Part shown: positions 33,545 through 43,004 of the stretch, piece after piece
Layout: each line of letters starts with the position of its first letter
Position numbering within the stretch: the stretch's first letter is position 1
Source: Streptomyces monashensis
GTDB taxonomy: Bacteria; Actinomycetota; Actinomycetes; Streptomycetales; Streptomycetaceae
DNA length: 64,000 nucleotides
NCBI RefSeq assembly: GCF_001866665.1
Contig: NZ_MLYO01000009.1
Location: forward strand, 248,001-312,000
Direction: 5' to 3'
Program-made: the position numbers and the translations under genes
Notes under the pieces: generated by a model
Seen by the model: the letters and a program-made list of their open reading frames with translations, nothing else
Databases searched by the model: none
What the model was told of the DNA's origin: nothing

Positions 33545-35371
33545 TTGCGCGAGTTCACCAACCCGCCGTTGGCGTCGGCGCCGCCGGTGGGCGGTCTGGC
33601 CGACGTCGTCTTCGAGCATGCCCAGAGCGACCCGGCCCATGTCGCCCTCGGCCGCAAGGATCCCGACGGGCAGTGGCGCGATGTGACCGCCGCCGAGTTC
33701 CGTGACGAGGTCATGGCCCTCGCCAAGGGCCTGCTCGCGCGCGGCATCCGTTTCGGCGACCGCGTCGCGATCATGTCCCGTACGCGCTACGAGTGGACCC
33801 TGTTCGACTTCGCGCTGTGGACGATCGGCGCCCAGGTGGTGCCCGTCTACCCCACCTCCTCGGCCGAGCAGTGCTTCTGGATGCTCTACGACGCCGAGGT
33901 GTCCGCGGCGATCGTGGAGCACGAGGACCACGCGATGACCATCGCCACCGTCATCGACCGCCTCCCGCAACTGCGCCAGCTGTGGCAGCTGGACGCGGGC
34001 TGTGTGCAGGAGCTGTACGACGCCGGCGCACATCTGGACGACGAGACGGTGCACCGGCACCGGCAGGCCATCACGCCGGACTCGGTCGCCACGATCATCT
34101 ACACCTCCGGCACCACGGGCCGCCCGAAGGGCTGTGTGCTCTCGCACGGGAACTTCATGTTCGAGGCGGACACGATGATCCAGCGGTGGCAGCCGGTGTT
34201 CCACACCAAGAGGGACGACGAGGCCTCCACACTGCTGTTCCTGCCGCTCGCGCATGTCTTCGGGCGGATGGTGGAGGTCGCCGCGATCCGCGGCAGGGTC
34301 CGTTTCGGGCACCAGCCGCAGCTGCACGCCGCCGCTCTGCTGCCCGATCTGGCCGCGTTCAGGCCGACGTTCATCCTGGCGGTGCCGTACATCTTCGAGA
34401 AGGTGTTCAACTCCGCGCGCCGCAAGGCGGAGAAGGAGGGCAGGTCGGGGCCGTTCGAGAAGGCGGTGGACATCGCGGTGAAGTACGCGGAGGCCGTGGA
34501 GGCCAAGGCGTGGGGCACCGGGCCCGGCCCGTCGGCGGGACTGCGCATGCAGCACCAGCTGTTCGACAAGCTCGTCTACGGCAAGGTGCGCGCGGCGATG
34601 GGCGGCCGGATCCGCAACGCGATGTCCGGCGGTTCGGGGATGGACCGGCGCCTGGGGCTGTTCTTCGCGGGCGCCGGCGTGCAGATCTACGAGGGCTACG
34701 GCCTGACCGAGTCGACGGCCGCGGCGACCGCCAACCCGCCCGAGCGCACCCGTTACGGCACGGTCGGCCAGGCGATCCCCGGGATGACCGTGCACATCGC
34801 CGACGACGGGGAGATCTGGCTGCACGGCGCCAACGTCTTCCAGGGCTACCTCAACAACCCCAAGGCCACCGACGAGACCCTGCACGAGGGCTGGCTGGCC
34901 ACCGGCGACCTCGGCTCGCTGGACGAGGACGGCTATCTGACCATCACCGGCCGCAAGAAGGAGATCCTGGTGACCTCCGGGGGCAAGAGTGTCTCGCCCG
35001 GGGTGCTGGAGGAGCGGGTCCGCGAGCATCCGCTGGTGAACCAGTGCATCGTGGTCGGCAACGACCGGCCGTACATCGCCGCCCTGGTCACCCTCGACCA
35101 GGAGGCCGTCGAGCACTGGCTGCAGATGCGCGGCAAGCCGAAGCTGACCCCGGTGCAGCTGGTGCGCGACGCCGACCTGGAGACGGAGGTGCGGCGGGCG
35201 GTGGTGGCCGCCAACACCCTCGTCTCCCAGGCCGAGTCGATCCGTACCTTCCGCATACTGGCGCAGCCGTTCACCGAGGAACACGGCCTGCTCACACCGT
35301 CGTTGAAGCTGAAGCGGAAGGCGATCGAGAAGGTCTACGACAACGAGGTCGAGGCCCTCTACCGGACCTGA
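33545..35371 (+). CDS. Long-chain fatty acid-CoA ligase (AMP-forming)
   Basis: ANL-superfamily enzyme of 608 residues that activates fatty acids through an acyl-adenylate to acyl-CoA. The P-loop is TIIYTSGTTGRPKGCVLSHG, the adenine-binding A5 motif YEGYGLTESTAAATANPPER, the A7 hinge WLATGDLGSLDEDGYLTITG and the C-terminal RKKEILVTSGGKSVSPGVLE; a Lys at PSLKLKRKAI near the end is the adenylating Lys. TTG 33545 is used, following GGGGAGCGAGG, and fits the family start REFTNPPL. A TetR-type palindrome upstream suggests lipid-responsive control. Confidence 0.93.
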   Translation: MREFTNPPLASAPPVGGLADVVFEHAQSDPAHVALGRKDPDGQWRDVTAAEFRDEVMALAKGLLARGIRFGDRVAIMSRTRYEWTLFDFALWTIGAQVVPVYPTSSAEQCFWMLYDAEVSAAIVEHEDHAMTIATVIDRLPQLRQLWQLDAGCVQELYDAGAHLDDETVHRHRQAITPDSVATIIYTSGTTGRPKGCVLSHGNFMFEADTMIQRWQPVFHTKRDDEASTLLFLPLAHVFGRMVEVAAIRGRVRFGHQPQLHAAALLPDLAAFRPTFILAVPYIFEKVFNSARRKAEKEGRSGPFEKAVDIAVKYAEAVEAKAWGTGPGPSAGLRMQHQLFDKLVYGKVRAAMGGRIRNAMSGGSGMDRRLGLFFAGAGVQIYEGYGLTESTAAATANPPERTRYGTVGQAIPGMTVHIADDGEIWLHGANVFQGYLNNPKATDETLHEGWLATGDLGSLDEDGYLTITGRKKEILVTSGGKSVSPGVLEERVREHPLVNQCIVVGNDRPYIAALVTLDQEAVEHWLQMRGKPKLTPVQLVRDADLETEVRRAVVAANTLVSQAESIRTFRILAQPFTEEHGLLTPSLKLKRKAIEKVYDNEVEALYRT

Positions 35372-35414
35372 CGCAGCGTCACACACCCCGCCTTCGAGTG
35401 ATGACACTGCGTCA
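35369..35414. terminator. Convergent terminator built from TGACGCAGCGTCA palindromes
   Basis: TGACGCAGCGTCA at 35369-35381 (overlapping the ligase stop codon) and TGACACTGCGTCA at 35402-35414 form a stem with 12 of 13 pairs and a 20-base loop. The left copy is itself a perfect palindrome around A. Position between convergent genes fits a terminator; a protein site is also possible. Confidence 0.6.
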
Positions 35415-35426
35415 ATTCCCGCCGTG

Positions 35427-37457
35427 TCACTTGATCGTCACGCGGAAGATCTTGTCGGAGCCGTCGGGGGCGTTTCCGTTGTTGTCGCAGTTGGTGGTGG
35501 ACAGCCACAGTTCGTCGGCGCCGGGCACCTTGGTGACCGTGCGCAGCCGGCCGTAGGAGCCGACGTAGTACGCGGTGGGGGTGCCGACGTTCTCGGTGTC
35601 GCCGTTGACGGGGATGCGCCACAGGCGTTCGCCGCGCAGGGACGCCATGTAGATGACGTTGCGGACGACGGCGATGCCGCTGGGCGAGGCCTCGGAGACG
35701 TTCCAGGTGGCCTTGGGGTTGGTCATGCCGGGGACGCTGCAGGTGCCTTCGCAGGTGGGCCAGCCGTAGTTCGCGCCGGGCTTGATGAGGTTGAGTTCGT
35801 CCTTGGAACTGTTGCCGAACTCGGCCTCCCACAGGCGGCCGTTGCGGTCGAAGGCGAGGCCCTGCGGGTTGCGGTGGCCGTAGCTGTAGACGTAGTTGCC
35901 GAACGGGTTGCCGGGAGCCGGTTTGCCGTCGGTGGTCATGCGCAGGATCTTGCCGTTGAGGGAGTTCTTGTCCTGGGCGAGATCGGGCTGCTGGGCCTCG
36001 CCGGTGGAGACGTAGAGGTATCCGTCGGGGCCGAAGGCGAGGCGGCCGCCGTTGTGGTAGCGGTTCTTCCTGATGCCCTGGAGCAGGATCGTGTAGCCGG
36101 TGAGGGTGCTGCCGTCGTAGGTCATGCGGACGACGCGGTTGCCCTCGGCGGCGGTGTGCATGAAGTAGACGTAGTGGTTCGTGGCCCACCCGGGGTCGAC
36201 GGCGACGCCGAGCAGGCCGCCCTCGCCGTTGGTGGTGACGGCGTTCGGGACGGTGCCGACCTGGGTCCTCGTGCCGTCCTTGGTGACCTTCCAGACCCGG
36301 AAGTCGTCCCGCTCGGTGACGAGGGCGGTCTTGCCGTCGGGCATCCAGTAGGTGCCCCAGGGGATGGTCCAGCCGGTGGAGAGGGTGGCGATGGACGACG
36401 GGACGCCGCCGTCGGTGGCGCAGGCCTTGGTGGTGAAGGAGACCGTGTTGCTCGGCGGTGAGACGTTGCCGGCGGCGTCGCGGGCGACGACGTCCAGGGT
36501 GTAGGGACTGTTGCAGGCCAGCCCGGTGAGGGTGGTGGAGGTGCCGGTGGTGACGGTCTGGTAGACGGTCGATCCGCTGCGGATGTCGTAGGCGGTGACG
36601 CCGCGGTCGTCGGTCGAAGCGCCCCAGGCGAGGTCGACGGTATTCGATGTGATGCCGACTGTATGCAATGTACCGGGTGCGGTCGGCGGTGTGGTGTCGG
36701 AGCTGGGCTTCGTCGTGCAGTCGACGACCGGGCTGGCGGGCGAGGTGTTGCCGGCCGCGTCCCGGGCGATGACCGTGAGGTCGTAGGTGGTGTCCGGGGT
36801 GAGCCCGGTGAGCGTGTGCGTCGTGGTGGTGCCCGGCGCCTCGCCGATCTTGTTGCCGTGTTCGTAGAGGTCGTACGCCGCGACGCCCGTGTCGTCCGTC
36901 GACGCGCCCCAGGACAGGGTGAGCCGGTCCTCGCCGATGTCCGAGCAGGAGGGCTGCCCGGGGCGGGTGGGGGGCTGGGTGTCGGTGGCGGCCGCGAGGC
37001 TCAGGCGGTCGAGATTGGGGCCGCCGTGGTCGGTGGTGGCCCTCGCGCGGATCGCGTTGGTGCCCGCCTTCAGCTGGACGTTCACGGTCTTGGTGGCCCA
37101 GGTGTTCCAGTCGGTGGTGGCCGGGAAGGAGACGGCGGGCGCCGCGACGGTGCCGTTGACGGCGAGGTCCATCGGCCGGTCGGTGGTGGTGCCGTTGGCG
37201 TACCGCAGGGTGAGTGAGGCGGGGCCGGCCGCGGCCGCGGAGACGGTGAACTCCACGGAGGAGCCCTTGACGTTGGTGTAGTCGACGAAGCCGGTTCCGG
37301 TGTAGCCGGTGTGGTTGGTGGCGACGGTGCCCTGGGAGATCAGGGCGTCCTCGGCCTGGTAGTCGGTGGCGGCGAGGGCGGTGCCCTGGCTCAGCGCGGC
37401 CAGTGGCAGCGCGAGCACCGCGGCCAGGCCGTAGGGCAGAACTCTCCTGATGATCAT
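35427..37457 (-). CDS. Secreted PQQ-dependent sugar dehydrogenase with CBM and two FN3 domains
   Basis: Protein of 676 residues. Signal peptide ends near GTALAATDYQ. Domains: CBM6/35-like module about 30-155 (YQAEDALISQG, NLDRLSLAAA); fibronectin type III about 165-250 and 260-345 (each with D-T-T/D-R-G-V-x-A-Y-D pattern); then a GSDH six-bladed propeller about 350-676 with the conserved RYHNGGRLAFGPDGYLYVST, YSYGHRNPQGLAFDRNGRLW and ANYGWPTCEG. This family oxidises sugars with PQQ as cofactor. It is the last gene of the operon that begins with pqqA, 22 bases after the GH27-GH18 gene, so enzyme and cofactor synthesis share a message. Substrate unknown. Confidence 0.9.
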   Translation of the reverse strand: MIIRRVLPYGLAAVLALPLAALSQGTALAATDYQAEDALISQGTVATNHTGYTGTGFVDYTNVKGSSVEFTVSAAAAGPASLTLRYANGTTTDRPMDLAVNGTVAAPAVSFPATTDWNTWATKTVNVQLKAGTNAIRARATTDHGGPNLDRLSLAAATDTQPPTRPGQPSCSDIGEDRLTLSWGASTDDTGVAAYDLYEHGNKIGEAPGTTTTHTLTGLTPDTTYDLTVIARDAAGNTSPASPVVDCTTKPSSDTTPPTAPGTLHTVGITSNTVDLAWGASTDDRGVTAYDIRSGSTVYQTVTTGTSTTLTGLACNSPYTLDVVARDAAGNVSPPSNTVSFTTKACATDGGVPSSIATLSTGWTIPWGTYWMPDGKTALVTERDDFRVWKVTKDGTRTQVGTVPNAVTTNGEGGLLGVAVDPGWATNHYVYFMHTAAEGNRVVRMTYDGSTLTGYTILLQGIRKNRYHNGGRLAFGPDGYLYVSTGEAQQPDLAQDKNSLNGKILRMTTDGKPAPGNPFGNYVYSYGHRNPQGLAFDRNGRLWEAEFGNSSKDELNLIKPGANYGWPTCEGTCSVPGMTNPKATWNVSEASPSGIAVVRNVIYMASLRGERLWRIPVNGDTENVGTPTAYYVGSYGRLRTVTKVPGADELWLSTTNCDNNGNAPDGSDKIFRVTIK

Positions 37458-37479
37458 GGCTGTTGGTCCCCTGTCTCCT

Positions 37480-39738
37480 TCAGCCCGTGTACCGGGTGAA
37501 GATCTTGAGATAGTCGTACGGCTGCTGCGACACGCCGCTGCACGCGTCGCCGTCGGTGCCCGGGCCGCAGGGGCGGTCGCGGTTGACGGACCAGTAGGTC
37601 AGGCGGGCGATGCGGTGCTGTTGGGCGTAGGCGAGCATGGTGCGGAAGTCGGCGGTGCGGACGAGCTCGCCGGAGTCGTCGGTCTTTCCGTTCATGGACG
37701 ACAGCCCGATGTGGGCGTAGGCGGTGGCGTCGCTGTACCCGTAGGCGGCCTTGACCCGGGCCTCGAGGCCGTCCATGGCCCGGGTGGTGAGGGTGCCCAT
37801 GGTCGTGGTGCCGCCTCCGAAGTCGAACGGCATGACGCACCAGACGTCGTTCTGCAGCCCGGACCTGGCGGCGCGCTGGATCATGTCGACGCCGGTGGCA
37901 TCGGGGCCGGTCGTGGTGGTGCCGAAGGTGATGACCGTCTTCAGGCCGGGGGTGTTCGCCTTCACCGTCTTCAGGGCGTCGATGACGCGCTGGCGTACGG
38001 TGGCGTGCGTCCACTCGGTGTTCTCGATGTCGATGTCGATCGCGTGTAGACGGTATGCAGTGATCAGTTTTTGGTATGCAGTCGCCAGCGCGCCGGCGCT
38101 CGTACACTTCTCGCCCAGCTTCGCGCCGCTCCAACCGCCGACGGAGACGATGACATCGCCGCCCGCGGACCGTATACGGTCGACCGTCGACTGATCACTG
38201 CCGCCGGTCAACGGTCGACTGCCGTCCCACTTCGGGTTGCAGGTGCCGTCGGACAGGACGAACGCGAGCGTGAACCACTTCACGCCGGTCGCCGACATCA
38301 CCGTCGTCGGGTCGGGCGGATTCCCCCAGCCCAGGTACTCGTAGGGGGCGACGGCCATGCCGGGCGCGGCAGCGGTAGCGGCCGCCGGCCGGGCCGAGGC
38401 CGTGGGCCGTACCCGGATCAGGCGGGTCTCCCCCGGTCGCAGGGTCGCGCTGTATGAGCCGGCGATCGTGCCGCGGTGGTCGCCGGACCACAGGTCGGTG
38501 ACGTCGCCGGAGCCGGTGAAGCCGATCCGGGACCAGTCCACGGAGACGGTGGCGGAGCCGGAGGTGGCGGTGTTGAACAAGGCGACCGCGTAGGAGCCGT
38601 CGCTCTCGCGTTTGCTCCAGACCTGCTGGGAGCCGTTGTCGACCACGCGTTTCGCGGCGACGCCGTCCTGGTCGACGCCGATCAGCCGGTCGTTGGTGAG
38701 CATGGCCCGGTCGACGGGGTAGAGGTGGGTGAGGTCAGTGCCGAGCAGCAGCAGGGCCGCCGCCATCGACCACAGGGTGAACTGGGAGCGGCGCTGGTCG
38801 GCGGTGAGTCCCGCCCGGTCGCCGTTGCCGATCTCCAGGGAGTCGAGGTCGTTCCACCCGCCGGGCCCGGCGTACGGCTGCCAGGCGGCGGCCGAGTCGA
38901 AGCGGCGCGCGACATGGGTCCAGTCGGTGAGGGGGTAGCCGCTGCCGTTCGGGCCCGGGCCGCAGTAGCACTCGACGTCGCCCTGGGTGCGCCAGCTGTT
39001 GGCGAGGGCGCGCCAGGTGCCGGCGTGGTCGAGGGGGAGGTTGTTGGACAGGGCGAGGGTGATGGGGCGGCCGGTGGCGCGCAGGGCCTTGTCCCAGGCC
39101 TGGACGTCGGGGATGTCCTGGCTGCCCACGCCGTCGATCTTCAGGTAGTCGACGCCCCACGAGGCGAACTGCCGTGCCCAGGAGTTCACGAACTCCTGGG
39201 CGCCCGGCCTGGTGTAGTCGAGGGCGTACATGTTCTTGCAGTGGTAGTTCTTCTCGGTCGTCGAGGTGTCCGCGATGTCCTTGGCGTGGTACGGCGTGCC
39301 TTCGACGGGGGTGTTCTTGAGGACGGCGTTCTTGGCGATGCCGGGGGTGACGTAGAAGCCGAACTTCAGGCCCTTCGCGTGCACATGGTCGGCGACGGCC
39401 TTGATGCCGTGCGGGAACGTGGCGGGGTCGACGCTCCAGCGGCCGTAGCCGTCGACGGTGAAGCCGTTGCTGTCGCACTTCTGCCAGAAGTCGTCGAGGT
39501 TGACCTGGACGAAGCCGTGCCGGGCGAGGCCCGAGGAGACCAGGGCGTCGGCCTGGGCGTCGATCGTGGCCTCGGTGGGCTGACGGCGTACGAAGCTCCA
39601 GCTGCTCCAGCCCATGGCGGGCCGGACCGACAGGCCGTTGTCGGAGGCGACCGCGGAGTGGGCGGCTCCCGTGAGCGGTACGGCGGCGGCGATGAGCAGT
39701 CCGGCCGCCACCGTCGTGAGTGTTCTGAAGCGGGTCAT
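37480..39738 (-). CDS. Secreted GH27 alpha-galactosidase fused to GH18-like chitinase domain
   Basis: Protein of 752 residues with a signal peptide ending near GAAHSAVASD. Residues about 35-420 form a GH27 alpha-galactosidase: RPAMGWSSWSFVRRQP, nucleophile Asp in WGVDYLKIDGVG, acid/base in GGWNDLDSLEIGNG, and a beta-sandwich tail. After an Ala/Pro linker, residues about 455-752 form a GH18-type barrel: GGDVIVSVGGWSGAKLG, and the catalytic strand RLHAIDIDIENTEW with the final Glu of the D-x-D-x-E motif. ATG 39738 overlaps the preceding stop by four bases. It probably removes galactose and cuts a second, unknown linkage. Confidence 0.88.
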   Translation of the reverse strand: MTRFRTLTTVAAGLLIAAAVPLTGAAHSAVASDNGLSVRPAMGWSSWSFVRRQPTEATIDAQADALVSSGLARHGFVQVNLDDFWQKCDSNGFTVDGYGRWSVDPATFPHGIKAVADHVHAKGLKFGFYVTPGIAKNAVLKNTPVEGTPYHAKDIADTSTTEKNYHCKNMYALDYTRPGAQEFVNSWARQFASWGVDYLKIDGVGSQDIPDVQAWDKALRATGRPITLALSNNLPLDHAGTWRALANSWRTQGDVECYCGPGPNGSGYPLTDWTHVARRFDSAAAWQPYAGPGGWNDLDSLEIGNGDRAGLTADQRRSQFTLWSMAAALLLLGTDLTHLYPVDRAMLTNDRLIGVDQDGVAAKRVVDNGSQQVWSKRESDGSYAVALFNTATSGSATVSVDWSRIGFTGSGDVTDLWSGDHRGTIAGSYSATLRPGETRLIRVRPTASARPAAATAAAPGMAVAPYEYLGWGNPPDPTTVMSATGVKWFTLAFVLSDGTCNPKWDGSRPLTGGSDQSTVDRIRSAGGDVIVSVGGWSGAKLGEKCTSAGALATAYQKLITAYRLHAIDIDIENTEWTHATVRQRVIDALKTVKANTPGLKTVITFGTTTTGPDATGVDMIQRAARSGLQNDVWCVMPFDFGGGTTTMGTLTTRAMDGLEARVKAAYGYSDATAYAHIGLSSMNGKTDDSGELVRTADFRTMLAYAQQHRIARLTYWSVNRDRPCGPGTDGDACSGVSQQPYDYLKIFTRYTG

Positions 39739-42700
39739 GGGTGTCTTCCCCTGTTCACGGCGGGGGTGGCGTAGGAGGTGCCGATCCAGGCCTCGTCGAT
39801 CCGCAGCTGCCGGTAGTGGGTGGTGTCGGTGGCGGCGGCCCAGGTGGAGTCGGCCTCGAGGCGGACGTAGCGGGCGGTGCCGGCGGGCAGGTCGATGCTC
39901 TGCACGCCGCGTGTGCTGGGGAGTTGGCCGGTGGTGACGGCGCTGCCCCAGTGGGTGCCGTCGTCGCTCAGGTACACCTTGTACGCCTTGATCCGCGCCG
40001 GCTGTTCGGTGGCGGAGCGGGCGTAGGCGACGGAGTCCTCACGCTGGTTGAGCCCGAGATAGCAGACCTTTCGGGCCGTGCCGAGGTCGAAGGTGAGGGC
40101 GACGGGCAGGGTCTTGTCGTTGTCCCAGTAGGTCAGGTAGGAGCCGTCGCCGGCGGCGGAGGCGGGGTGGCCGCTCACGGAGGCGCTCGCGGTCACGGTG
40201 ACGCCGGTCGCGATGCCCTGGCGGCCAGCGGTGATCACCTTGAGGACGGTGTCGTACGGGTCCCAGCCGCCGAGGCCGGTGAGGGTGAGCGTGCCGCCGG
40301 ACTGCGACCACGCGACGGCTTTGCCGGTACGGAGGTTGGTGACAGAGGCGATGCGGTAGCCGTTGTCGCGGATGCGCAGGGTGGAGGTGCTCGGCGGGGT
40401 CAGGACGTGGATGTACTGGCGGTTCGGGTCGTCCTTGGCGATGGTGGTGACGCCGTGGGCGCCGTCGTTCCAGTTGCCGGGTGCGAGGCCGCCGTACATG
40501 TAGCCGCCGCCCTCGGTGCCGTGCAGGGACTCCCAGATCGGGGCGAGGTAGGAGTTCGCGAAGGTGTTGAAGGCGGCCTGGTTCGCCGGGAATCTGCCGT
40601 TGACCTGGGCGGTCTCGGCCATCAGTGCCTTGACGGAGGATCCGGCGTTGGAGACGAGGCGGCCGAGGGTGAGTCCGCGGTCGACGGTGGGGTCGGTGCC
40701 GTCGTACCACCAGGCGCCGGTGGACGGCAGTTTGAAGTCGGCCTCCGTGAGGCGGGGTTGGGCGGTGTATACAGCCTGCGGGTAGTCGTATGCAGGCGTC
40801 ATTCCGGTCTTCTGCTCATTGCTGATCATGTCCATGATCGGCGTGTCTTCGTTGTTGTTGCTGAGGGTGTAGTTGGGGCGCTTCTGGTAGATCTGCTGGT
40901 AGAGGTTGTGGCTCAGCCAGTAGTCGTTGTCGTTGTCGATCCAGAAGCCGCCGAGGTCCGGGTAGCGGTCCATGACCTCGAAGAAGTTGTCGTACGAGAA
41001 CTCGCCGAAGCCGTCGCGGGTGGTCAGGTCGACCTGCTTGCCCTTGTAGGCGGAGTAGGCGGCGGAGTCGAGCCACTCGTGGCCGCCCTCGTCGTGCCAC
41101 TGCGGGTCGTCGGTCATATAGAGGATGACCTTCATGCCCTTGGCTTTGGCGGCGTTGATGAGCTCGCCGAGGAAGTCCCGTTTGGTGGAGCAGGAGCCGG
41201 GGATCTTCGAGGGCCAGGGGCGGGCGTAGCCGAGCCGGCTGTGGAAGGTCGCCAGTACGAGGTATTGCGTATGCAGTTTTCTGGCTTCGTTCACCCAGTA
41301 GTCCGGCGTCCAGCCGCCGGCGGTGACGTCCTTCTCCCAGGCGGCGCAGTCGGTGTGGGCGGGGGCGGTGCGCAGCCCCCAGTGCACGAAGAGGCCGCCG
41401 ACGGAGGCGCGCAGGAAGGCCTGGCGGGGGTTGTCCAGGTCCATCGGGCGGGCGGGTGCGCCGCAGTCCTCACTCGATCCGGTCGCCGAGACGCGCAGGG
41501 CGGCGCCGGTGGTGGAGTGACTGTCGGTCAGGCAGTAGCCCGTGACGTTCTGGAAGCCGATGTCGTGCGGGGACCTGCCGCCCTTCTGGGCGGTGAAGCG
41601 GGTCAGCCGGACACCGCTCGCCGCGTTCGCGATGACGGCGGGGCGACCGTCGTCGGCGGTATACCGCACACTGCTGTCGGTGAACTGTAGACCGTCGACA
41701 TTGTGCAGGTACCAGCCGTACGCCGGCCGGGTCCCGATACTCTTCGGGTTGTAGTCGCCCCCGTCGTTGCTCGGCACGCCCGTCGACATGGTGCCGTTGC
41801 CGCCCGGGACCGTGATGTTGACGTTGGTGAAGGTGACCCCGCTGATCCGGTGGCCGTTCTCGCCCCACAGGGTCGGGCTGAAGGAGGGACTGCTGCCGGT
41901 CGCCGTGATGTCGTCGTACGTGACATCGCTGATCGATCCGACACCGGGGCTGCCGCCGCACCGCTTTCGTGTGCCGATCTTCTCCATGATCGGGGAGTGG
42001 ACGCCGGTCATCGTGATGTCGCGGTAGTGGACGTCGGAGATCTTCGCGCCGTCCATGGAGACCATGCCGAGGCCGGACTTGTCGGCGCCCTCGATGCGGA
42101 TCTTCTCGAACTGGTAGTCCGAGAAGTCGCCGCAGGTCTCCGAGCCGAACATCAGGGCGTTGCAGCAGCGCGCCGAGAGCACCGCATCGCTCACCCGGAC
42201 ATGGCCGCTCGGGAGCTTGGCGCCGAGGGCGTAGTCGCTCTTGAAGACCAGGGCGTCGTCGTTGGCGGAGATGTGCGCGCCGGTGATCGTGATGTTCGTG
42301 GTCGAGACGACGTTCCAGCCGTCGCGGTCGCTCGCGGTGTCGATGGTCAGCCGGTCGGAGACGACGTTCGTGCAGCCGTTGATCAGGGCGGCGAAGTGGC
42401 CGCCGCGGCGCAGGGTGAGGCCGTCGCCGAGGCGCAGTCCGTCGCAGCGGGTCAGGGAGAGGATCTTGTCGGCCTGCCCGGACCTGGGGTTGCCGGTGAT
42501 CAGGTGGCCCGCGCCGTCGATGACGCCGTCGCCGGTGAAGCCGATGTCGGTGAGCTTGTCGCCGTAGATCATCGCGTCGTGGAAGTGACTGTGTCCGAAG
42601 TCCTGGTACTTGTCGTCCGGGTTGGACTCGGGCGGGTCGTAGGTGCCCGCCGAGGAGCCCTGGAGGGTGGCGCCCTGGTCGAGCTGGAGCGTCACATGGC

Positions 42701-42992
42701 TCTTCATGTGGATGGTGTTCCCGGACTGGTAGGTGCCGGCCGGGAAGCGGACGGTGCCGCCGCCGGCCGCGGCCGCGGCGGCGATGGCCTTGTCGACGGC
42801 GGGGGTGTCGTTGGCGCGGCCGTCGCCCTTGGCGCCGTAGGCGCGTACGTCGTACACGGCGGCGGGGCGGGCGACGGGCCGCGGGGCCGCGAGGGCGGCG
42901 GGGTGGGTCAGGCCGAGGACGACGGCGAGGGCGGCGAGAAGGACCGCCGCCACCCTTCTCGCGTGGCCGGGGCGGGCGGTGTGGGGTGTCAA
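39735..42992 (-). CDS. Secreted beta-helix (pectinase-like) protein fused to GH29-like fucosidase and discoidin domain
   Basis: Protein of 1085 residues. Signal peptide (VAAVLLAALAVVLGLTHPAA). Residues about 45-510 are a right-handed beta-helix of the GH28/pectate-lyase-3 type, starting VYDVRAYGAKGDGRANDTPA; GAHISANDDALVFKSD carries the paired aspartates of that family. Residues about 530-930 resemble GH29 alpha-L-fucosidases: ASVGGLFVHWGLRTAP and the nucleophile strand DLGGFWIDNDNDYW. Residues about 935-1075 are a discoidin (F5/8 type C) sugar-binding domain. Start is TTG 42992 with AGAGGAGC upstream, 12 bases after the lyase-like gene stop. Likely bifunctional on a fucose- and uronate-containing polymer. 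Confidence 0.83.
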   Translation of the reverse strand: MTPHTARPGHARRVAAVLLAALAVVLGLTHPAALAAPRPVARPAAVYDVRAYGAKGDGRANDTPAVDKAIAAAAAAGGGTVRFPAGTYQSGNTIHMKSHVTLQLDQGATLQGSSAGTYDPPESNPDDKYQDFGHSHFHDAMIYGDKLTDIGFTGDGVIDGAGHLITGNPRSGQADKILSLTRCDGLRLGDGLTLRRGGHFAALINGCTNVVSDRLTIDTASDRDGWNVVSTTNITITGAHISANDDALVFKSDYALGAKLPSGHVRVSDAVLSARCCNALMFGSETCGDFSDYQFEKIRIEGADKSGLGMVSMDGAKISDVHYRDITMTGVHSPIMEKIGTRKRCGGSPGVGSISDVTYDDITATGSSPSFSPTLWGENGHRISGVTFTNVNITVPGGNGTMSTGVPSNDGGDYNPKSIGTRPAYGWYLHNVDGLQFTDSSVRYTADDGRPAVIANAASGVRLTRFTAQKGGRSPHDIGFQNVTGYCLTDSHSTTGAALRVSATGSSEDCGAPARPMDLDNPRQAFLRASVGGLFVHWGLRTAPAHTDCAAWEKDVTAGGWTPDYWVNEARKLHTQYLVLATFHSRLGYARPWPSKIPGSCSTKRDFLGELINAAKAKGMKVILYMTDDPQWHDEGGHEWLDSAAYSAYKGKQVDLTTRDGFGEFSYDNFFEVMDRYPDLGGFWIDNDNDYWLSHNLYQQIYQKRPNYTLSNNNEDTPIMDMISNEQKTGMTPAYDYPQAVYTAQPRLTEADFKLPSTGAWWYDGTDPTVDRGLTLGRLVSNAGSSVKALMAETAQVNGRFPANQAAFNTFANSYLAPIWESLHGTEGGGYMYGGLAPGNWNDGAHGVTTIAKDDPNRQYIHVLTPPSTSTLRIRDNGYRIASVTNLRTGKAVAWSQSGGTLTLTGLGGWDPYDTVLKVITAGRQGIATGVTVTASASVSGHPASAAGDGSYLTYWDNDKTLPVALTFDLGTARKVCYLGLNQREDSVAYARSATEQPARIKAYKVYLSDDGTHWGSAVTTGQLPSTRGVQSIDLPAGTARYVRLEADSTWAAATDTTHYRQLRIDEAWIGTSYATPAVNRGRHP

Positions 42993-43004
42993 CGATCCGC
43001 TCCT

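Noticed and set aside
33506..35407. Minus-strand frame of 633 codons opposite the acyl-CoA ligase
   Set aside because: Shadow frame; the plus strand carries all ANL motifs.
39741..41690. Plus-strand frame of 649 codons opposite the beta-helix/GH29 gene
   Set aside because: Low-complexity Gly/Val shadow with no domain pattern.
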